A stretch of DNA of 64,000 nucleotides from Chionis minor (lineage: Eukaryota; Chordata; Aves; Charadriiformes; Chionididae): positions 372,001 through 436,000 of the forward strand of contig VZSF01001354.1 in assembly GCA_013398295.1 (NCBI GenBank). The letters run 5' to 3'. Position 1 is the stretch's first letter. Each line of letters opens with the position of its first letter. Both the position numbers and the translations under genes were made by a program. A model generated the notes under the pieces. That model was not told the origin of the DNA, searched no databases, and was given only the letters and a program-made list of their open reading frames with translations. Shown one piece after another: positions 24,890 through 37,171 of this stretch.

Positions 24890-25480
24890 GGGAGGCGGTG
24901 ATGGGCCGCCTCCATGGCTTTCACCTCATTTATCAACACCCGGGTGCCGCCGTGATCTTGGACGCCGCTGGCCATTGGTGCCTGGTGCGGGGGTCGCCAG
25001 CCCCTGGCATCTCCGTTAGGCACGCACCAGCCCAACCAGGAAAACGCAGAAAACCTGCAGCTTTGAGTGCCTCCCCCAGAAAGTGCCTGGGGAGGGGAGG
25101 CAGCCGCCGTCCTGCCACTGAGCTGACACAGTTAGTCATGGCAGCGACAGCTCATCCCCGCCGGTGGGTGTGAGCGGAGAAGAGAGGAGAGCTCGGGAGG
25201 GGGCAGGGGAGGAGCGGGCTGGGGAAACACACGAAGGCAGAGCTGTACGCAGCCAGACAGGGTTAATCTCCGTGGAGTTTACGCTTCTTCCCCCTCCTGC
25301 ACCCCCAGAAACTTCAGAAAACTCAGATTGACTGCGTAAATGCACATGCACAACGAAGAGTTATTTATGCAGGCGCAGCGGGAGGGAGTTTTTGCAATGG
25401 CACTGAGCGCTGAACGTCACATCCATGGGGGCTGCAGCCTGCCTGCGGGTTTTTTGCCAAAAACACGGGCCCGGGGTGCC
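24890..25480. promoter_or_regulatory. CpG-rich, GC-rich patch
   Basis: By hand count there are 18 CpG dinucleotides in 24901-25200 and about 32 over 24901-25490, against a markedly CpG-poor background. The patch also has GGGAGGGG-type purine tracts (25190-25220). This is marginal CpG-island composition and could be an alternative promoter, an enhancer or only a GC-rich patch. I see no TATA box, exon or splice signal that decides it. Confidence 0.3.
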
Positions 25481-25747
25481 TTAAATCAGCAGGGCATTTT
25501 CTGCCAGGGATGTAGCTTTCTCTTTTTTTAAAAAAAACCCCCACAACAGATAAATGACTGCATAGCTTGATTAACCCCAAAGCTGTCTGGGTGAAGAGGC
25601 TTGCCCCAGACCCTAGCAGGCAAACCACTGGCCTTGGGCACCGAGGGTCCACATTCTCCCACTGAGCATGATTGGTTATCACTTTATTTCCTCCTGGAGA
25701 TGTTCCTTGCTGTGCAGATGATTCCGTACCGGCTGGATGGCAGTGTG

Positions 25748-25818
25748 GCAGGCTGAGTAGCCGGATGGCTTGGGGTGTTCACCTGAAGGCACGAACATCA
25801 AGTTCAAACCTACGCTCC
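25748..25818 (+). repeat. Possible tRNA-derived SINE head relic (MIR-like)
   Basis: The stretch GGATGGCTTGGGGTGTTCACC followed about 20 bp later by AAGTTCAAACCTACGCTCC resembles a degenerate tRNA-type A box and a fair B box (AGTTCAAACCT against GGTTCAAATCC). The spacing is that of a tRNA or tRNA-derived SINE. No cloverleaf with a paired acceptor stem can be made, so it is not a functional tRNA gene. Confidence 0.28.
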
Positions 25819-28800
25819 AATTAAATGGTGCCGACAGGGAGTGAGAATGCCCTGCTCCAGAGGCTGAAGGCGAAGCTCAGGTCCCTCACCCTGCAGCTGG
25901 GGCAGAGGAGGGCTCTGCACTGTGATTCGCTCGCCCTTCCCTTCTTTTTCCATGCTAAGCTTTAACATTCTGATGGTTCGTCCTCCTCCGGAGCGGGAAG
26001 ACAACTGGAAAGCTGTACGAAATACACAGAATGCGAACAGCACATTAAAGGATTTACGTTACAGGGAGGAAAACTTAGATAAAATGTCTCAGTAAATTGC
26101 ATTTCATAAAAGGAAGGCAGTTGCCTTAAAATGCTTTTCAGGATCAGTAAAACTAAGTAAGAAGAAAGAATTCAAGGAGCAGTGCTTAACTTTAAAACAC
26201 AATACATAATACTTAATCTCTCACCGGCCTTTCTCACTGAAGGGTTAAAACACCTTTTATGAGAGGAAGAAGTTTAACATAATTTGTATTAGAAATTATG
26301 ATTATTATGGCAGAGAAATCAGGACAAGTATTTTTGCTCATGCCCACGTCCTGGCAATGACCATTTACTTTCCTAATGCCCGTGAGACCCCGCAGTAAAT
26401 GATGTTATCAGCCATGCCTCAGCGAATCAGTGCCATACACACACCAGTGGCCTGCTGGCAGGGCAGCAGCACAAGGAGACCCTGAGCAGGACAGCAGGAA
26501 GCGCCGCTTTTTGTCCTGCAGCCTTGTGCACTGCTTTTCCACCGGGAGGGTAGTTGTCAGCCTGCTAAAGCCAGCAGGGTTACAACAGGGATGAATTCAG
26601 CTGGCATCTGCAGAACTTTTCAATAGCCGTGTTGTTGCTGTTGCTGTATTGCCACTTGAAGACATTCATGGCATATGGGATGTACTGAACACACAAATCC
26701 TTCAATTACTCACCAAATGCTGCGAAACTTGTAGGTGGCTCAAGCACACAGCACTTGCAGCTCCCAATTACTAGCAGGATGCCATGTACGAGCCCACAGT
26801 GTACTTGAGAATTTAGTAGATAATTAGCGTGGATTGGGAGAGTTGAAATGTTTCAGATTTTTCTATAGGTCTTTCGCTAACATATCTGGATGTGTAACAG
26901 CTCATTCTGCGCGTGTTTATAATACCAGGTCTTGATCTGGCTAAGGGAGAGTCCATCTCTTAGCATGGGCATAGATAGGTCCCAACCAAAGCAAGCTGCA
27001 GACACATACAGGCTCCCAAAAGTCTAGCTATTGTAATGGACATAAATTAATTCATAAAATGCAAAGTTGTCTCATCAAGGGAGGCTTTGTATAGAAATGT
27101 TAACCTCTGAATGAATAGCATGTTATATTGATTTAAAAATGTGTAAGCAGAAGATTTCAAGTTGACAACTCACCTTTGGTAGGATATACGAAGAGGAATA
27201 TAGTATATGATAGAGCCCATGTCAAAGAATTATTTAGCAAGTCCTGAGATGAAAAGAGATCATACGAGTAACTGGGAAAGTGTCATAGGAAAGCAAGGGG
27301 AGTATCCTGCAATATAGGTTATGACAGCTGGGACTGAGTATGTTATTTCAGATCTACTTAAATTGGCTCAAGATAGCTTTGCCTCAGACTGAACTAGAAA
27401 AATAAATTGGGAAGGAGCTGCTTCCCTGGCTCTGAAGAGGGTGGGAAAAGCCAGGTGGCTTGGGATGTGCAGAAAGTATTTTGGGAGTTATGGATAAAAA
27501 GAAGACAGAATTCTTGCTACTGTGTCATATTGCAGGGACAGTTGCCATAGCACTATTTGCTGCTAAGAATAGATTTCTATAGCACAGCAGCAGGTCAAAA
27601 TATTTACAAGCGTTATGATTTTTTTCAGGGCCAATTCAAACGAAATGCAGGACCCTGTATACGACTGCTGAAAAGCACAGGATGTAACTCCGTCCCAGCC
27701 CCAAACTAGAATGAGGTGGGGTAGTCTGGATATAGGTATGTGGTGGTTGACATGAGCTTCCATGAAGATCGAAGTAGTCTGTGACACTTGGTCTGTCCCA
27801 CCTGAATCTTGTATTGGGAGAAAAAGAAACGGAGCTTAGACTGGGAGGCAGCCGATTTTAAAGCAGAAGGTTTTATAAAACAGGGGGACAGCTGAGACAG
27901 AATGATGACCTGAAATGATTTTTCCTCTCACCCAGTAATTTTTCCTTTGTAGGGAACCTGGCAGCTTTCTGTGCTCCTGATGGTGCAGAAATGAGATTTC
28001 CGAGTCCGAAGCAGGACTGTCCTCTCTTGCAGTTCTCTCCAAAATGTGGCTGGCAATCCAGCTGCCCCAGTAAGAAGCAGGTCAAAGGCACCATGGCCCA
28101 GCTGCCCCTTTCAGGCACAGAAATAACTTGCCCCAAAGCAGAGGTGTGGAGGCAGTAGCTGAAAGTAGGTTGCCTAATTGAGCTTGCATTGGTGCAGCAT
28201 GGGAACCATTCCTCCTCCTGCAGCAGTTCTCAGGTGGAGTCAGAGAGATGCTGAGCAGCATAAAACAATTCCCAATGCTGTGGTGAACCAGAATCTGATC
28301 AAGGAAACGCGCTGCTAATACTTCACCCTCTGCAGTGCAATGGATCCACCTTCCCTTCCTTGCCTACGTGTGGCTGCACCTGGATCGGACCATCTCTGGA
28401 CAAGCATCTCTCCTGACATGGAGCAGGTTTGAAAGGTGGAATGCAGACTATTCTTCAGGGAGAAAAAAACAAGGTGATGACAGTCTCCATAAAAATGACC
28501 TCTTTTTGTCACTTAGGACACCTCTGATGTAAGACAGTACTAATTTATGAGAACCGCAGTGTCACCCCTTGTCACACATTTGATTAAACCCAAAAGACTT
28601 TACTGCAGAGACAGGCAAGCTGTGGGCAGAGGATGATGAGTCCTTTTTAGTGGTTCTGGGGGATTATTGTGCTTAATGGGAATATCAAAGAATGGGAGAA
28701 AAGGGTGAGCAAGAAGGAAAAGGCAGCCACAAGAGTCTGTCGTCTTTAAAGGATACCAATTAAGCACATTGGCTCTCTGGAAAAATGATGATACACTCTC

Positions 28801-29581
28801 TGCCTCTGAGCACTACTGCGGAACAAGTACCTTGTTCTGTGCAGGGTATCTGCTAATTGCTTATCTACCACTCTCATCAGAAGATCATAATTTTGAAACT
28901 TGAGTATATAAAATAAATGAGATGGACCAGGGCCTAATACTGACAAAAAAACCCAGGCAGTTCTTAAAAGTCACCAATGCACTAGTAGCTTCCTCTTATT
29001 CTTTTCTGACACGCTTGAGCTACACACAGAGCTTCCCACAGCATTAGTGTGATGAAACCTTTTTTACTTCTTCACTGTGACATTCACAAGAAGACAGCTG
29101 CTGGCTGTATCTATTTGTTCCATGAACATCTGTATGGTGCCTTCTGTTGCTGTTTCACCCACACCTTTCTATACCAGCTCATCTTTGATTCAATTAAATC
29201 TCACCATTTTAGAGGTGCGAGCCATCTATTTACACAAAGAATTTACCATAAGGGTGGCTAAGAGAAGCCAAAGCAGGATATGGACACGTCCTTAAGCATT
29301 TGTGTCTTGGTGCTGGTCTTACTGGGGAGATTAGTTATCAGCCTACTTTCCTCTCAGGAGGAAACCAGAATATGCGACTGGCAAAACACACAGCATGACT
29401 TGCTCTTAACCACAGCCTAACTCACCAGCCCAATAAATGCACGACTCTGCTTGTGCTGACCTGTAGCTAGGATGATTTCGATAGCACAGCTCAAAAATAG
29501 AAGCCAGTCCATACAGTCACTGCGGGGATTTCTTATTATTTGGAATGCCCCATAACAAGTTCGTCTTTGAAGTGATGTAGG

Positions 29582-29612
29582 AGCGTATGAAGCTCTCAGC
29601 GTATGAAGCTCT
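29582..29612. repeat. 16-bp tandem duplication
   Basis: The 15-mer AGCGTATGAAGCTCT occurs at 29582-29596 and again at 29598-29612, one base apart. It is probably a replication-slippage duplication. Confidence 0.85.
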
Positions 29613-30397
29613 TTGCGACTGTGCACCCACTATGAAGGTTTGGCAAGCTGAGAGCAAGCGCACAGGAAGTGGGTAGGAGTAGAAAACTAAAAAAAAAATT
29701 GAATAGTAGAAATGGGATGAACCCAGTCAGGTCAATTCTCCCACCGTGTTGTATCTGGGCCAAACCCACTGCGTTCTGTAGAGCACCCGCTTGTAGGAGG
29801 GAGGACTGCAGGCAGAGAGGAGACACCTGCTCACTGGAAACAGGCATACAACTCCTAAGAGAAAAATCACTGCCTTGGCTGTGTGTGAGACAGGGTCAGG
29901 AACCTGGGAAGCCACTTTGGCTGCTGTTACGCAGGGCTATTTGTAGTATGTCCCACCTACAGTTGTGCGAGGCGTCACCAGAGTACAGCGTGCTTCAGAC
30001 AGCATCCCCTTACCGAGCTGGTAAATCTGAATTACAGATTGATATTAAACGTGCCGCCATCCTGTGCTAACATACTTTTTAAGTCATTGCCCTGTCTTTC
30101 TAAGGGACACAAGACTCGCTGTATTGCCTGGGAACATACCTGCTTGTGGCTCTGCGGTGGGGTGGGAGGTGTGGGGGTCCCAGCCCCGGCCCCAGCCCTT
30201 CTGACAGGGACATCCCAGCAGAGATGGAATGGAGACCCTCCCCTGCATCCTTGCAGTTGGTGTGTTTATCTGTGGGCTTTTTGTTTCCCAGCTGGTAGCT
30301 CTACTCTAGATTTCAGGTAATTTTTATCTGTACGACCAAGGTCCTGTGAAATCTAATGCTTACGTTGTGGGAAATGCAGTGATGATGCTAAAAATTA

Positions 30398-30425
30398 TCT
30401 CTCTCTCTCTCTATATATATATATT
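30398..30425. repeat. (TC)n(TA)n compound microsatellite
   Basis: A run of TC dinucleotides (30398-30412) passes directly into TA dinucleotides (30412-30425). Confidence 0.95.
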
Positions 30426-32397
30426 CTGAGTCATTGCCTCTATAGAAATGACAGGATTTGGGTCATAGTAAGACCGAGAAACCTCTTTATCCCCCTGATA
30501 TCTGATATCAACTGAATGTATGCACTTGCAGGAACGAAATAAAAAATTTTCCAGATGAAGGAGAAAATACACCTCATTTCCCTGTAACCAGCTACTTTTC
30601 TCCTTACTACGGTGCCATACTCCCTACCTCATCAATCTGTGCTATTGACTCCTCAACCCGTTTTCTTTTTCCACCACTTCTGCTGTTTCTTGCGTCCTCT
30701 TCTACCTTCCCTCCCCGCTTCGCTTTCAAGCCTTCTCCACTGCTCAGAAATGTGCGAAGTTAACAGCTCCATCCCTGCCACTTGTCACCGTTTCTGTTCC
30801 CAGTCACGTGCCCCAGTTTCTATGTACATCTCACACTGGTCTAGCGGTGAGGGGATACGCTAAGCTCAAAGATGGCAGCAGGGAAGCAACGGAGTTCGCA
30901 GCCATTGCCTTGGGAGAGCGGACCTGTGTGATGCATGTCCTCAACACACGTCACTGCTGGCAATCAGAGGGGAGAAAAGCACTTACTGTTTTCCTTCCTT
31001 GCTCTCAGCCCTCCCAGTGATGTTTTTGCTCACTGGCTTTTTTTTCTGCCTCAAATTACGCAATTCACAGGAAGTCTCCTCGTGTAAGAGATTATTGAGA
31101 AAATAACTGTTTACACAAATCCACTGCAGTCTTAAAGATGTTACGCACTGGAAGAAGCCAGCTGCATGTCCTTATTAGATCCTGTTGGTTAAATTACATT
31201 AAGATGCTGGGACAGTGAGTGCACTGATAGCCTCATTGTTTTCTGTTTTAGAATCACTAGAATGTACCAAGTGGACAGAAGACTTGTCCTGTGATTTTAT
31301 AAAAGTAGCATTATTATTTGCAAAACAATGCTTACAGTAAGAAGTAAATATGGCCCATGTGAAGACTTGATGGTGTTATTTTTCTATAGTCAGGCAAAAA
31401 GATAAAACATTCACAGCAAATGATTTCTGCATGGCATGGTCTACGTAAGGCAATTTAAAAAAAAGTAATCCCAGAAGTCGTGTTTGTGAAAGAGCACCTT
31501 GTGCATTTCCTCTTTGAAGGAAGGAAATGCACCTTCCTTCTTTCCTCACTGCAAACTACTTATCTCCTCAAAATCTCAAACTATGAACCACTGGGAATGT
31601 GAAAGCAAAGCACCAGCAAAATGAAAGTTTTATAGGCAGAAGCCACACTTATCAGCTCTGGATGGAATCACATCTGGATCTTGTGACTAGAGCTTGGCAA
31701 AATTGCTAAGTCAATTCTAAGCAAATAAGAGATGAGGAAATTCAAAAAACCTGCAAATCTGGGAAGTCATTTTGTCCCCGTTTTAACAGAAGTGTCAAGA
31801 CAGACACTTCTTAACCAGAGAAATTTCATTTCAAAATGCACGTTTCCACATTTTTACACAGACAGAAGTTCTGATTTTTTTTTTTTCCCAGATTTGGCTG
31901 ACCTCGCTTCCACTTAAGTGCCTGAGGCCCTCCTGGAGAAAAAGGGGTTAGGGCAGCTGCCTTAACTGCAGGAGGCCAGCTTGGTAGAAACCAAGCTATA
32001 TACAAGTAGGCAGTTGCTTACGGTCCAGGTCAAACTCAATCTGGGTTAGCAAGCGTAGTTCTGAAATCACAAAGTGATACTGGGTTTGCTCTTCCGCAAA
32101 ATGTACAGGAGGTCTGCCAGAGCATGGTACTAAAACTCTCTGCCAAGGCTGCCTTTTCAAGTCAAAAGTGTACCTCCTACATTTTTTATTGTATGGGGGA
32201 AAAACCCACTTGGTTTTTTTTTTTTGCACTTGGGGAAAGACAAAAAAACACACACGTGTTTCAGTTCAGTTTCAGTCTCTTCTCCTGCCACTACGCACAA
32301 CTGAGTGCCATGACAGCCATCGTCCTGGATCAGGCTGACACAGTACCTGCTTTTAACATTGAGAGACCTAAATACAAGGCTTGAGGGTTTTTCACTC

Positions 32398-32415
32398 AAA
32401 AAAAAAAAAAAAAAA
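32398..32415. repeat. A18 homopolymer
   Basis: Eighteen A in a row. I looked upstream for a processed pseudogene or LINE body and recognised none. Confidence 0.9.
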
Positions 32416-33179
32416 GGCATAATACAATACGACAAAAATGCATAGAATGTAACCACTCATTTATAAGTTCTAGAAATGCATATATGAACAAGTAGGGGAG
32501 GATGGTACTTTTCTTAGAGTATTTCACACATGGTTTTGAAAGTACAAAGAAGATGCCCTATGGAGGCCTGGAAGAAACAGCATAGACACATGCTGGCTTT
32601 ATGTTTTTGCTCAGGATTTTAAAACACGGGAGATCTGCAGCACTTTCCACAGTGTCCCTTTCCACACATGCCCACCTGAGAGGCTCCTGGCACCCCGGGG
32701 CAGCTCCAAGTGGTCCGGGAGGCACCAACAGTCAGAGCCAGGTGGCTCCACAGGCTGACACGGCCATCACATGCAGAACAGCAGCTCATGCACAGTCTTG
32801 GACGTTGCAGTCCCATTTACTGAAGCATCTTGAAGATCATTCTTTATGCCTGCAAATGTATCTAGAATTTTTTGTATTTGTATTCAACTTTCCAGCTGGA
32901 TCAGCATCAGCTGCTTCTATGTCATGTGCCACCCCAGTGAAAGCACCACTGAGGAGGCCACCAAGCCTTTTGCACGTGTGATCCTACCACACCGGGGAGC
33001 CTTGGCTGGAAGCTCTGGCCATCCTTGATGTAGCTGGGGCTGGTGGCAGAGAGCAGAGCTACCACATCTGCGTGAATCTTCCTGGGAGTCACCCTCTGGG
33101 GATACCCCAGGGGTAGAGGTCCCTTTGGTGACCGCGCAGAGAGGAAGCAACTGCCCAGTGAGTACTCCTGCATTGCAAT

Positions 33180-33560
33180 GCAGCTGAGGAAGAACCATGT
33201 TTTTGGCCGTGGGTTTCCCCGGCGCATCCGTGGGCGCGCTTGCCATAGGTGGCAGCTGTCACGGCCGCACTGATTATAAACCTGTCTGCCAGATGGGATT
33301 CGGCCCTGCTGAAGCGCAGATATTAAAGGTGTGGATGATCTCAGCTACGGATTCGCGGAAAGAAAGGCAGCCTTAATCTCCCTCAGGAACACAGCCGGAG
33401 TCATGCAGTTGGAAATAGCAGCGAGGATGCGGTAAACAAGTGCAGCATTAGCCGCCCTCCCTCTACGTGCCAGCATTATCTCACCAGCAGGGGCATCTCA
33501 GGCCCCTGGCATCCCCCCGCCGCAGCCCTAGGCACTCGCCTTCCCCACCGAGCAGTGCTT
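33180..33560. promoter_or_regulatory. CpG-enriched patch
   Basis: Repeated CpG, including GGGCGCGCT near 33233 and TCGCGG near 33354. Roughly 22-24 CpGs in 380-420 bp by hand count, about the same density as the 25-kb patch. It includes the segment CACTGATTATAAACCTGTC (33268-33286). No exon is apparent, so a regulatory role is only a possibility. Confidence 0.22.
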
Positions 33561-34332
33561 TACCCTCTGTGGACACAAGTTCACAAACGGGGCTGCTGTC
33601 ACATCTTTGCTGCGTTTCGGTGTGGAACACGACCCCTGCTATGACAGGTAGGAAAAGTGCTGCAGCGGCGTACACCCTACACCGGCAGCGAGCAACTTGG
33701 GAAGGCTGAAATAATCCACAGCAACCAGCCACTGCCCCAGGGAGGAGAACACACCGCCCAGAATCCGACCAGGAGTTCCGCTGAGCTCTTACGGGTCAAA
33801 ACGTTCTCACAGACGCTTTTTTGCGTACTGAAGTAAGCATTACAACCTGTTCTCACTGGCTTAGCATGCCGAGTATCTTCAGAGAAGCTGCCTTTCTTGA
33901 TGGTTTTTGCAAGGTAAATTTGGTTTTGATGCTTTAAATCACATTACGGAGCACCAAAGGAATGGGATTATCATTAGCTCAGGTGGAGGTTTGCTGCTGG
34001 CTGGGCTTTTGCATGGGCTGTGTCTTCTGACCAGACTTTCCCAGCCTGTCCTGTCAGTGCATTTTGCTCATGAGGTGTCAGTGCAGATCCACTGCTAGGC
34101 GTGAACAAGTCAGCATCAACCTGAAGCACAGCTGGTGAGAGCTGCTGGGGTGGCTTGTGTGACTTGGACAGGGGACCTCTGTAGCATCTGCACCAGGGAG
34201 CTACGTGCATCAGCAGAAGGAAGCTGCTGTGCTCAGCACTAGTGGGAGAAATGAACAAGTCAACTTACCCAGCTCAAATCCACACATTGTATACAGCCAA
34301 GGAGGCAGGAGAGCTTAGGGCAGTCTCCATCC

Positions 34333-35140
34333 TGAATCACAGAACAGTCTGGGTTGGAAGAGACCTTTAAACATTATCTAGTCCAGCCCCCCTGTCATGG
34401 GTAGGGACATCTTTCACTAGCTCAGGTTGCTCAAAGCTCCATCCAACCTGACCTTGAACACTTCCAGGGATGGGGCCTCCACTGCTTCTCTGGGCAACCT
34501 GTGGCAGTGTCTCACCATTCCCATCATAAGTTTCTTCCTTATACCCAATCTAAACCTACTCTCTTCCAGTTTAAAACTGTTGCCCCTTGTCCTGTCACTA
34601 CCAGCCCTGGTAAAAAGTCTCCATCTTTCTTAGAAGACCACTTTATATATTGAAAGGCCGCACTAAGTTCTCCCCAGAACCTTCTCCAGGCTGAACAACC
34701 ACAACTCTTTCAGCTTTTCTTCACAGGAGAGGTGTTCCAGCCTTCTCATCATTCTCATGGCCCTCCTCTGGACCTGCTCCTGTGCTGAGGGCTCCAGAGC
34801 TGGACGCAGTACTCTAGGTTGCATCTCACTAGGGGAGAGTAGAGGGGCAAAATCACTTCCGTCATCCTGTTGGCCTTGATCTTTTGATGCAGCCCGGGAT
34901 ACAATTAGCTTTCTGGTCTGCAAGCACACATAGCTGACTCATATCCAATTTTTCATCCACCAGTACCCCCAAGTCCTTCTCCTTCTCCACTCTCAATTCC
35001 TTCATCCTCCAGTCTGTATTGATACTAGGCAGTTGTCCTGACACAGGTGCAGGACCTTGCACTTGGCCTTGTTGAACTCCATGAGGTTCACATGGTCCCA
35101 CTCCTCAAGGCCCGCCAAGGTCCCTCTGGCTGATACCTTC
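34333..35140 (-). mobile_element. CR1 LINE, about 0.8 kb, 5'-truncated
   Basis: On the minus strand the order is that of CR1. First come [14 protein letters not shown] (35120-35078) and [16 protein letters not shown] (34985-34938), then the C-terminal [18 protein letters not shown] part (34782-34729), and finally the 3' untranslated region ending TCCAACCCAGACTGTTCTGTGATTC at about 34334. The second and third protein blocks lie in different frames, so at least one frameshift is present, and the 3' octamer is decayed to TTCTGTGATTC. It is more diverged than the copy at 14380-15618 and therefore probably older. It is truncated downstream of the catalytic reverse transcriptase motifs and is inactive. 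Confidence 0.93.
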
Positions 35141-37107
35141 TTGTTAACATGGGTGTGAATAGGGAGCTGGTTCTGCATTTGTTTCTGCACCGGTGAGGTT
35201 TTAAAACCCATCAGCTCACGTGAAAGAAGAGCCGGTCCTCAGAGCCAGCTCTGCAAGCCCAGCATCCCAAGCCATCCTGGGACAAGTCATCCCCTCTCCA
35301 GCTTTCTGGACACTCTCTGGCATCCAGCATGCTCTGTGCAGAGCATGGCAGGCTCCCAGGAGGGGAACAGCCAGCTTAGTCTCCTTGCCCATCACCGATG
35401 GGCTTCAGTGGCCACCAGCCCTGCAGGACTTGCTGCCGCTGCCCTGCCACATCCATACCTGGAGGAGCTGGGCTGCCTGGCTGGGTGCTGCGGGAGAGGT
35501 GACTGCTCAGAAATGGCATGGAGAAGCAATGCCAGGAGCTTGTTGGAGGGGACTGTGACCTCCTGCTCCATTACAGGGGGGACAAACAGGAGCAATAACA
35601 CAGGTGGGTCAACCTCCCCTCCTTCTAGCTCTGCACCGCCAGCACTGGCTGAGATGGGCTTCAAGCCTGGGTTGGCTCTCCCCTGCTCAGCAAGCCACCT
35701 TTCTGCTGAGGCCACCAGCACTGATTAATGTTAATCATAGCAGGACTCAGGTAATGACACAGAGGTGTAAGTCGTGGGCAGGCACTGCCACCGCCCCCGT
35801 GTCCCCCACAGGTGACAGAGCCATTTCACTTTCATGCTTCTCACCACTGCTCTTTAATACCTGTTTGTCAAGATACATTAAGTAACCCGGGGACAGCCGC
35901 AGAGCAAGTTATACTGATTCAGATATGGAGCCTATTGCTGAAATTGTTCTCGGTTTTGATTATTTAGGTTTTTGACACTGGCTCAGCCAATTAAAAAAAA
36001 ACAGAAAAGAAGCCCATTTGATGTTAGCTTAAGATTGCCAGTCCCTTTTCTCCATCTTCCTATTATTCCATTCCTTTTTGCTCTCTAACGCCTGCACAGT
36101 TCTCTTATTTGGGAGGAATTAATTTGCGAACAGAAATGCTACATTTCATCAGTCATGCTGTGAGGTTTTTTTATTGAAGCTCTTTACTGTTGCTTGCCAT
36201 GAAAAACCTCTTGCCGTGGTATTATGTGAAACTACAGAACAAAATATGCACTTTTCTAGTGCTTTTTTTTCTTCTTTTTTTGTCTCTGCCTACAACCCAC
36301 TTTGCAGGAAATAAGTCTTTTCATTGAGGTAAAATACTCTGTGTGACAGTTTCACAGCAGTGTAAACAGCCTTACTGAGCTGCAGTTCCTGACACAACTG
36401 GTGTTACACACAAAAGTTCACTTTTTGTACATTCAGTGGCTTCCCTAAAGGTAAAGATTTTTTTCTTTCATATGGATAAGGTGGTACATGTACGTATGTG
36501 CGCCTGTGTATCTATCTGTCTAGCTGTGTTGTGTGTTATACCCATATACACTCAACGCCAAGTGCACTACAGCTCAGATTTCCCATTCCATACATTTGAG
36601 ATGATTGCTTTGTTCAGACCCCGAACACAAAAGAAGTCTGCACACACCCATCACTGTATCTCGCTAGTCACGGACACAAAAGCCTTCTTACTGCTTGAAC
36701 ACATCAGCTGTCCTCTGGTCATCAGTTCCTCCCCCAGGAACAACTACGTACAACCTAAATTGGCTTTGGATGATGAGCAACCAGAGGGAAAAGTCGACCA
36801 TAAAGCAACAACAGGAAGTGAAATGTACCCAAGTCCTTGGGGGGAGAGTGGGGGAAGAAAGGAGCCATATTTTAAGACCTGCATCCCTTGATTTTGCAGT
36901 TGGAGCTTAAAAGGGACAAGGGGACCTTTAAAGGGCTTTCTGGGCCACAGGATAACACAGCAACATCATAGACCATGGCTGGAGAAAGTTTTGATCCTCA
37001 CAGAGGGCCAAAGCTCTCCTTTGCCAGGGGGGTACTACTGGTGCCGTCACTGGTGCTCTACAGGTGGTGGTGGTGTCACAGCAACCACACCACCTCTCTG
37101 GTTGTAG
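35141..37107. other. Unique non-coding DNA, no gene seen
   Basis: A GC-rich part (35220-35730) is open in several frames on both strands (up to 130 codons) with no consistent protein. The part at 35880-36480 is A/T-rich. A 151-codon frame at 36436-36891 has a hydrophobic stretch near its start but no recognisable domain, and I do not call it a gene. Confidence 0.5.
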
Positions 37108-37171
37108 CTGGATGTCGTGGTTTTGGGCCAGACAGAATTGGTCCTGTTTTACCTCAAACCAGGACACTGGA
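37108..37171 (-). mobile_element. 54-bp LTR-end remnant with perfect 5-bp target duplication
   Basis: The element runs 37113-37166 with TG...CA termini on either strand: TGTCGTGGTTTTGGG on the plus strand and TGTCCTGGTTTGAGG on the minus strand. It is flanked by identical CTGGA pentamers (37108-37112 and 37167-37171). Read on the minus strand, the start (TGTCCTGGTTT) and the end (AAAACCACGACA) resemble the two ends of avian ERVL-type LTRs such as the one at 18580-19160, with nearly all of the LTR missing between them. The orientation is inferred from that resemblance. The alternative is a tiny palindromic DNA-transposon derivative (MITE) making 5-bp duplications. Confidence 0.55.

Larger units (their letters stand above)
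25830..33170. other. Unique non-coding DNA, simple repeats only
   Basis: No supported gene. The contents are ordinary A/T-rich DNA with the (TC)n(TA)n tract at 30398-30425, a 16-bp tandem duplication at 29582-29612 and an A18 run at 32398-32415. Open frames of up to about 133 codons (29669-30070 plus strand) lack any known domain and are overlapped by equally long frames on the other strand. Confidence 0.55.

Noticed and set aside
36436..36891. 151-codon frame with a hydrophobic stretch near residues 20-40
   Set aside because: One hydrophobic stretch alone is not evidence of a membrane protein. The rest looks random.
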